Both the position numbers and the translations under genes were made by a program. Under the pieces are notes generated by a model, which saw only the letters and a list, made by a program, of their open reading frames with translations, was not told the origin of the DNA and made no database searches. Shown here piece after piece: positions 57,401-64,000 of a stretch of 64,000 bases of DNA (positions within the stretch are counted from its first letter, which is position 1; each line of letters starts with the position of its first letter). The DNA comes from Lepidodermella squamata (Eukaryota > Gastrotricha): NCBI GenBank assembly GCA_047495785.1, contig JBLDXI010000015.1, forward strand, positions 4,278,001 to 4,342,000. Direction: 5' to 3'.

Positions 57401-60250
57401 GAAACAAAAGCTCGTTAAAACAGTATCAAGGTGGTAAAAGGTAATTTTGTCTCTCTAAAAATGTCGTGTTCGCATCGCTAGTTCCTCATCACACTAATGG
57501 CTTTGATAACAATATGGTAGATTAATATTCTCGGTATTTATGCTCGGGCAAGATGACGAGTCACTGTGATACAGACAGAGACTGAAACTGTCGCCTGTGC
57601 TGTAAATGTGTTGTTTATCCTGTAAACCGCATACACACATGTGCTGTCACTTGAACAGCATTAGCATGTTTATTTACCCGGGCTCGAGAGGGCAGTGCTC
57701 AAGTACGAGAGGAACGACGTCTGCGATTTTAAGAATTGCCAGACATCGACGAGGTATTTAGCCATCTGGCCGTCCCTCGCGATCGGCTGTCGATCATGAA
57801 GTGGGTGGGTGGGTGAAAAATAGGATACGCACTGGCACAACCACCGTCCAACCGCATCGAAGCATGACATCTGGTGATGGATTATTCTTAAAAAAAATGT
57901 ATGAACGTGCTCGTGAGAAAAGACAACAAGAACTTGTAGTCTAATTGAAGAGTCATGCCCAACTGAGCATAAACGAGCGTGTGTTTATGGTATATAATTA
58001 TTATTAAATGTAAATCCATAAATGCCGTGTAATTTTTCACCCAAAGGCGAAATAAGAAAAACATTTACAACAAAGGCGAAAACGAGAAGGGGTGCGTATC
58101 ATTTTTTTGACTCGAGCCAGGTATGAGCAAAAAATAACACGAGGGAATAGCATTACGAAAGCGGAGATTGTGGCTTCAACATCTGGCGAGCATTTGCAGA
58201 TGTGCGAATAAATTTGTGCAACATCATAGCCTAAAACACCAGAAATCGAGCTGCGTAATTACTATATCAGCCTTATAATACCTTAGGCTATGCGCTTGCT
58301 TGGCCCTCTAGGGAGTAGTGAGTGGCAATAAATTATCTACAAGCGACTATTATTTAATAGGTGAGTACTACGAAGTGGGGCAGATTGACAGGCTGTACAC
58401 TGCTGAAGACTTACAGCTACTACTATCTTTTAGGCGTGACAGGCTGGTTACGTAAAAAGAACATTCGGAAAGCGGGTCACGTAGAGGTCAGCCCCAACGA
58501 GGTGGCCAGGCCCAACACGCAGGCGACAGACAGCCTCTTTGTCGCGATGGTTGTTTCTTGTTTCTCGAGTACAGAGACAACAAGAAGAGACATCTCTTGT
58601 CATTCCGCGTACTGCTGACTATGGCCGGGCAGCAATAAAAATGGTTACATTATTATTGTTATTGGGAAATGACTGTAAACACATGGGAACGGGAGACGCT
58701 GCTGGCACCGGAGCATCGGTGTCAAAGTAGAAGAGCACTAGGCGTTGTTGAACAACACCAGACTACCGCATCTGGTGTGTAGCAAACATGATGATGCACT
58801 GCGACGAATAATTGTTGTTTGAGATGTGTCGCTGCGAGTGAATCAAGCCGATGCGATGAAATTGAATGGGCTCGTCAAACGAAGAAGCCGCAGCGGGACA
58901 GATAATGGTCGCTCGTGCAACACGTGGGGCGAGAGAGAGAGATACATAGTAGATAAAGTGACCGTTTTGGCTAATAATGCGAAAGCGGGCGATCAAAGAC
59001 CCGAATGGTTGACTGGGTGCTACTGCCGAAAAAGAGGATGTCGCGAGACTCATTTTGAATTCAAATGCGAAACTAATTACTCATCATCATAGTATTCGTT
59101 CGTAACTCCATTATTTACAGCACACACCGCAACGCTATACTAGTGATTCGAGTGCATGTTATTACAACACAAGTAAAAGATTACGATGCGGTAGCTACAA
59201 CAGTGGCTTAACGATAAAGCTGAAATTAGCTTTTCTTCGCTAGATTTGCCAATAATTATTGCGCGAATATATGCGGCCGCAAAAAGTAGAACCAGACTGC
59301 GGCTGACCACAAGATAAGCAGGAGACAGACGCTAGCAGGGGCGCGCCTACAACAACTTGCAACTAGTAATGCCTCTGGTTTGACTTAGTGCGCTGCCGAA
59401 ATTGATATCTCAGAAATATGGCGGCACGCGTTTCAGAGTCAGCAGCCACTCTGCCACTAGTATTTGATCATCGTAATTTGAACAAAAGACCCGTCTGACC
59501 ACTCGACGCAGGAATTAAAAAGTCAACTATGCGGATGCAGATAATCGCGACGTAAATACGTAAATAAAGCACCTCTATTTTCGTCACGGTGTTTCGCAAA
59601 AGAACAGAAAAAGATGGCCAACGCACGGATGCGATTCGTCGCCAAGCTTTTGCGTAATGACCGTAACCAACCCGCATATGCTGTCTAAATAGCAGCAAAG
59701 ACTACGAAATTAGGTACCCAGGTATTATAAACCGCCGTTTATCGCTATGCAGTTATTCGAGCGTAAAAGGCAGGCACGAGCCTGTTTTCCAGAAGAAGAA
59801 TTTTTGGCCCGTTTTGTTTTGACCAGTGACGGTTTTTTCAACGGCGAAGATGCAGCGCGGTGATGAGATAATGCTTTGATGAGGGAGCTGTAAATGAAAA
59901 CAACAAAACAACACGACGCCGAAATCGCAGCATGACTCAAACGCGCCAACCAGCCAACCAAGCAGCCCACCGACCACGCCTTGTACACTGCCTCCTGGTC
60001 ATCACCATCATCATCTGTGCTGTGTCTCCCCGCGGACAGCCGATGATTGACGACGACGGCAACGATGATGATGGCGTGTCACATCACGTCGATTGGCTAT
60101 GTGCTCACTCCAGGGCCGAACGCTGGCAAACTCATACTCTCAGCTGGAGCACTAAAGTGTTAAGCACTCTGAAATATTAAATAGCATGTAAATTTGAGGT
60201 CAACTTCATTATTATTTGCGATAATTGTGATAATGATGAAGGGGATATAA
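54416..60250. repeat. Gene desert, part 2: noncoding with simple repeats
   Basis: About 5.8 kb without recognisable coding sequence. Repeats: (GT)n 55733-55746; a 16-bp alternating CG tract 57117-57132; (TAG)n near 57325. The stretch 55205-55400 is CpG-rich with an ACCGG/CCGGT hairpin. It is likely a long intron or upstream region. Confidence 0.5.
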
Positions 60251-60262
60251 TTACACATTGCT

Positions 60263-60555
60263 TCAATCAAAATAATCGGCGAGGTCAATATTAGGATCGA
60301 GTAGTAAGTGCATCGCCATAGGCGGAAATACGTCGATGTCATTAGGCAGCAAATTTTCGCATGTTTCCTCCAAATCAGTCTATCGTCTATCAACGAGGCA
60401 CCCACGAAACGGCCATCGGCAACGATGACGGCTTTGACGTATTCGACTTCCTTCTGAATCCGCAAAAGGACATCCGAATGCGCCAGCCGTTGGCTGTTAA
60501 ACAGACCAGGCAGTACGACCTTTTGGATAAAAATATAAAGACTGAACGATTTAAG
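60263..60555 (-). pseudogene. PYROXD1: PYROXD1 3' exon fragment, frameshifted
   Basis: On the minus strand the C-terminal 90 or so residues of the flavin disulfide-oxidoreductase PYROXD1 are recognisable in two frames. The first frame holds QKVVLPGLFNSQ and VLLRIQKEVEYVKAVIVADGRFVGASLI. After a tandem GATAGAC pair at about 60378-60391 the match continues in another frame as DLEETCENLL and LLDPNIDLADYFD, ending at a natural stop. The shift is 11 nt where 9 are expected. No upstream PYROXD1 exons were found in the next 2 kb. I read it as a truncated pseudogene; a sequencing error in a real terminal exon is the alternative. Confidence 0.7.
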
Positions 60556-60639
60556 AGATCTCACCACGAGATTATCCCAAAATATGATTATAAAGTTTTA
60601 ATACAACACGTTTTCCTTGGAATCTGACTTTTTTCGTTT

Positions 60640-62560
60640 ACCTAATCGACCCTTGAACATAAATGCACACTACGATTAGTCCGATCAGTGCTCGAACAAG
60701 CCAAACGTACTTCATCATTACGTTTGGCTCCTTAAGGTACGAATGACGAATGAGTCATCAAAGTGGTTTTTTTTGGCGCGTCGCTAATGATCTTCTGACA
60801 ACTGTCAATCGTTGTCGATTTCACGCTTCAATATAACAAATCAGTGATCTTTCCGATCTCAGCAGCATTGGCAACCGAAATTGAACATTTTCTACACACC
60901 TGAGGATAGCTGAATATCCTATGAAAATAGGTTACTTTACTGCTGATCAACGAAGGAAAAAGTGGAAATCGGAAAAAAATCGCTCAAATTACAACTTAGC
61001 GCTGGAAACTCATTTTCGTCTTGCAGATATTCGGACCCAAACTTAATTTCGAACAAATGAAATGACCAAGTTACAAGTTACTATCGCAACTTGCAAAAGA
61101 TTTACTTAGAAGTTAGGAAGGTTTATATTGAAATAGACTGAAAGAATAAGGAAGAGGAAGATCAACCACGTGTGATCACAGCAATTTGGCGAGCACCTTG
61201 ATTCAATAATGTCGGGGTTCGAGTTAGTTCTCGTCGATATTATAATCGATATTATACTACAGGCGATCTGATCGAGATGTTTTGGAACGTACCTTTCAAA
61301 GACTCTTAATCGGAGCCCCTTGTCCCTGCAAAATCGAAAAGCTTGATGGAGTATGAACATATTCAAGTAGCGCTGAGAAAATTGAACAAGAAAGTGCATG
61401 AGTGTAATTTAGGTGAAAAGATTCACCTGTCTTTCGATTTTGGTCGCCATCAAAGTGACCTGATGTAGAATGTCATGTCTAACAACGATCACTCAACGGT
61501 TTTAGGGGCAGAGTGGCACTCGATGACAGAATACAGGATACAAACCTATCTTTGTTGTTGTTAAATGTCATGCTAAAAGTCTTCGTCCAGGCCTTGTCAA
61601 CGATGGTCATTCGCCACCCATCATTAATACTTATTTCCGGTTTCTCGGCTCAGTCATGAGTCAGATTAGACAGTGAACGAATCCAAACCTACAGAATTCT
61701 TCATGAACTGTTTGAAACTTCGCATGTTTGCATTTCGAAAAATGAAGATTTGACGAAGATCGCCACGGTTTCCAGGCGATGATTCATCGAAGATTTGCTG
61801 CAGCAATATTTTGTTACCATTCAATATTCTATTGATTGAATTGTTTTATTTTCACTTTTAAATCTTTAATATAGAATTAATTTATTTTCCTTGACGTTTT
61901 GGCCGCTAAGACGGGAAGAGCTCATCCGCCACCAAGCTCTGAAGTTCCAAAGCCCGGCGCGGGGCGAGACAGGCCGAAGTCACCTGTGATCTTTCGTCTT
62001 CCATGGGACACGGTAACTGCTGATGGAGCTATTTGATGTCTTTTGCAGTGGCAGTGACTTTTTGCGCCGAAATTGATGCCTTGTTAATGGTGTCGAAATA
62101 TATTCTTCGCGGCAAACATGGCCGACAGCTTCAGCTTTCGTTCAGTTTTCCTCTCCTCTAGCGGTCAGCGAAATTAGTGAAGAGCCGCGTGGAGGACTGA
62201 ACTTCACTCGTTTACTCGAGTGGTAACAGCAAGCACACAACGCGTTTTCGCCAAGCAATATTTTCCTTTAAAATGACCAGCCGAAATTGTCGCATTCGTT
62301 CTCCGTAATTAAAGTTATTCAGACTGAGCCTGAATACTAATTTTTGACATCAAGTTTTAGCGAAAGCTGATTTAGAAAATGCTTTTAAATGCAGAAAGTG
62401 TCCGGTATGCTAAAAATAACTGCTACGGTGGACCAGACTGAGACTAGGTTTGCTGGTGAGGTTTCTCTTCCTCTGTTCTCTTGTAAAGCAGCATGAGCTC
62501 CGTTTCTTTTCATTTCTCAGTTGATCGCATATTACGAATATTGTAATTTTTTATGTAGGG
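60640..62560. other. Noncoding sequence upstream of ZDHHC
   Basis: No supported gene. Includes the degraded hammerhead-like motif at 61893-61928 and, near 62270-62550, the probable leader of the ZDHHC gene with T-rich sequence ending TTTATGTAG directly before the start region. Confidence 0.4.
61885..61935 (-). ncRNA. Degraded hammerhead-like motif
   Basis: Minus strand 61928-61893 reads CGGATGA, 21 spacer bases, then CAAAACGTC, followed by A-rich sequence. It has the order and ACGTC end of the motif at 13560-13581 but with changed core bases (CUGAUGA to CGGAUGA, GAAAC to CAAAAC), which should abolish cleavage. The shared A/T-rich flank after the cut site supports a common element origin. Confidence 0.3.
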
Positions 62561-64000
62561 ATGTCAACTGTTAGAAAGAAATATCAAGATTTTCCTGGCA
62601 AAAATGACTTTTGCTGTGGTGGTCGTGTCATTATATCTAAGAGTCGCGGCGTTTTTTACCTCACACTTGGATTGATTGTTATCACCTCAGCTTTATTTTT
62701 TGCTTTCGAGTAAGTTGAGTTATAATTTATCTTTATTTTTCTAAAGCACTACATCGCAGCTGCCGATATCTTGCTGTCGAATTTTCGCCCTTGTTTCCCA
62801 TCGTTGGAGCAATTTTATTCCTTTTCGTGATATCAAATCTCCTTCGGACAAGTTTTATTGATCCTGGAATCGTTCCTAGAGCAAAGCCCAGTGAAGCTGA
62901 GTTCATTCAGAAGCAACTAGGTAAGTGTGTCTTACCTTCACATTATGAGAAACCAGTACCTTGCAACTCTAAGAAATAACTTCAATATTTATTTGATCGT
63001 TAGATGAAAATCAGGGAGTGGCAGGCCAAGCCATCAACCGGCCGCCTCGCACAAAGGAAATTTGTATTAACGGGCAGCTTGTTCGCGTGAAATACTGCTA
63101 CACATGTAAAATCTTCCGGCCACCTCGAGCGTCACATTGCGGTGGGTTTACATTGACTTTATGGCGCACTGTTTCTATGCTGATTCTATTTTGAAACAGG
63201 AGTGTGTGACAACTGCGTTGAACGTTTTGACCATCATTGCCCTTGGTTAGTTTCATTTTTCATTTGTTACAGGTTTTTATTATATGTATAATTATTATTG
63301 TTTAGGGTTGGAAACTGTGTTGGCAGGCGCAACTATCGTTATTTTTACTTATTCGTACTATCTTTGTCGGTGTATTGCCTTTTCGTGATGGGTTCATCTG
63401 TCACACATATTGCGCAAAGTAAGTCTTGTTTTCACGCACATCTTCAACATAAATCTTGGATTTTACTTGCAGGGGGAATGAAAATAGGCTTTCTTGAAAC
63501 AATCAAGTTGTCACCTACAAGCGTTGCTGTGATACTGATAGCATTCTTTTCTGTGTGGAGCGTTGTTGGCCTTGCTGGTTTTCATACTTTTCTTATCCTA
63601 AAAGAGCAAACAACGAACGAAGACGTGAGTTACTGATCGGGAGAGAGTTGTTATGTATATTCTTTTTTTTTGTTTAGATCAAAGGAACATTCAGTCAGGG
63701 CGCTAGCCAGGCGCCTCTCGTAAATGGTGCTGGTCAGCGGGTGGCGACTGTACCGCCCGATTTCAACCCTTATTCAAGATCAGGTTGTTGCGGAAACTGG
63801 ACTTACATTTTATGCGGCCCGTTTCCTCCTAGGTATTAGATTATTTCTCCCGTATTACATGAATTATCGTCTTTTATCACTTTAGTTTGATTGACCCACT
63901 CGGAATCGCGGTTGACACTGCGAATATGCAGCAATCTTCTGTGCCAACAGCTGTATTAGATCACAATACTCCTCTTACTAGCGCTGGTGCCGTCAACAAC
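62561..64000 (+). CDS. ZDHHC14: DHHC palmitoyltransferase, ZDHHC9/14/18 type (3' end beyond window)
   Basis: Eight exons in the window (62561-62709, 62760-62920, 63004-63141, 63200-63245, 63306-63418, 63473-63624, 63678-63832, 63886-64000 and beyond) encode at least 343 aa. Order: [17 protein letters not shown], transmembrane 1 ([17 protein letters not shown]), transmembrane 2 ([15 protein letters not shown]), [12 protein letters not shown], the cysteine-rich domain [37 protein letters not shown] with intact DHHC, then transmembrane 3 and 4. The TTNEDIKG and NPYS motifs mark the ZDHHC9/14/18 branch. These Golgi enzymes S-acylate Ras-type and other proteins, often with GOLGA7-type partners. 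The exact paralog is not decided. The start follows a TTATGTAG acceptor-like site by a few bases. Confidence 0.93.

Noticed and set aside
60361-60627. Plus-strand open stretch of 88 codons
   Set aside because: It is the antisense shadow of the PYROXD1 fragment.
61106-61399. Minus-strand open stretch of 97 codons considered as further PYROXD1 exon
   Set aside because: No similarity to the flavoprotein and no conserved motif.
1-64000. CRISPR arrays, bacterial operons, phage or rRNA genes
   Set aside because: Nothing of the kind is present; the window is eukaryotic with GT-AG introns throughout.

Overview
This is a compact metazoan nuclear genome segment. Genes sit on both strands and are mostly interrupted by very small introns, typically 47-61 nt. 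Each multi-exon gene model below joins to an exact multiple of three with GT-AG junctions, except the last gene, which is cut by the window edge. A Nit-Fhit fusion gene, known from flies and nematodes, suggests an ecdysozoan-like invertebrate. Ciliary and flagellar genes (CFAP58, INTU, DZIP1) argue against a nematode. GC content of roughly the mid-40s percent and the tiny introns would suit a tardigrade or another small invertebrate, but the species is not determined.

Layout. 1-8 kb: CFAP58 (+) and inturned/INTU (-), convergent. 8-20 kb: NitFhit, INTS6 and the glycogen debranching enzyme AGL, head to tail on +. AGL intron 1 (2.3 kb) holds minus-strand coding-like sequence with von Willebrand A character, a tandem duplication and a hammerhead-like motif. 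20-25 kb: a plant-type GH29 alpha-L-fucosidase (-) and an orphan ankyrin protein (+). 25-31 kb: KANSL3 then DZIP1/iguana on -. 32-34.7 kb: a 5'-truncated non-LTR retrotransposon with an open 884-codon reading frame. 35-41 kb: AK6, a Golgi class I mannosidase, and cortactin with six repeats and an SH3 domain. 41-47 kb: a tight head-to-tail run MRPS31, orphan coiled-coil protein, SF3A3, GTF2H3, nocturnin-like. 47.5-51.3 kb: a small divergent homeobox gene whose stop codon overlaps that of a convergent SSAT-like acetyltransferase, then an orphan PH/PTB-like gene (-). 51.3-62.5 kb: an 11 kb gene desert with microsatellites, one convincing TATA-Inr promoter with no ORF behind it, a frameshifted PYROXD1 3' fragment and a second, degraded hammerhead-like motif. 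62.6-64 kb: a ZDHHC9/14/18-type palmitoyltransferase, cut by the window end.

The most interesting system-level signal is the gene spacing. At eight same-strand junctions the gap from stop to next ATG is only 72-157 nt, and a 3' splice acceptor-like (pyrimidine)AG lies 10-31 nt before the downstream ATG. This looks like operons resolved by spliced-leader trans-splicing. A functional theme is cilia and Hedgehog/planar polarity (INTU, DZIP1, CFAP58), alongside core nuclear RNA and transcription factors (INTS6, SF3A3, GTF2H3, KANSL3).
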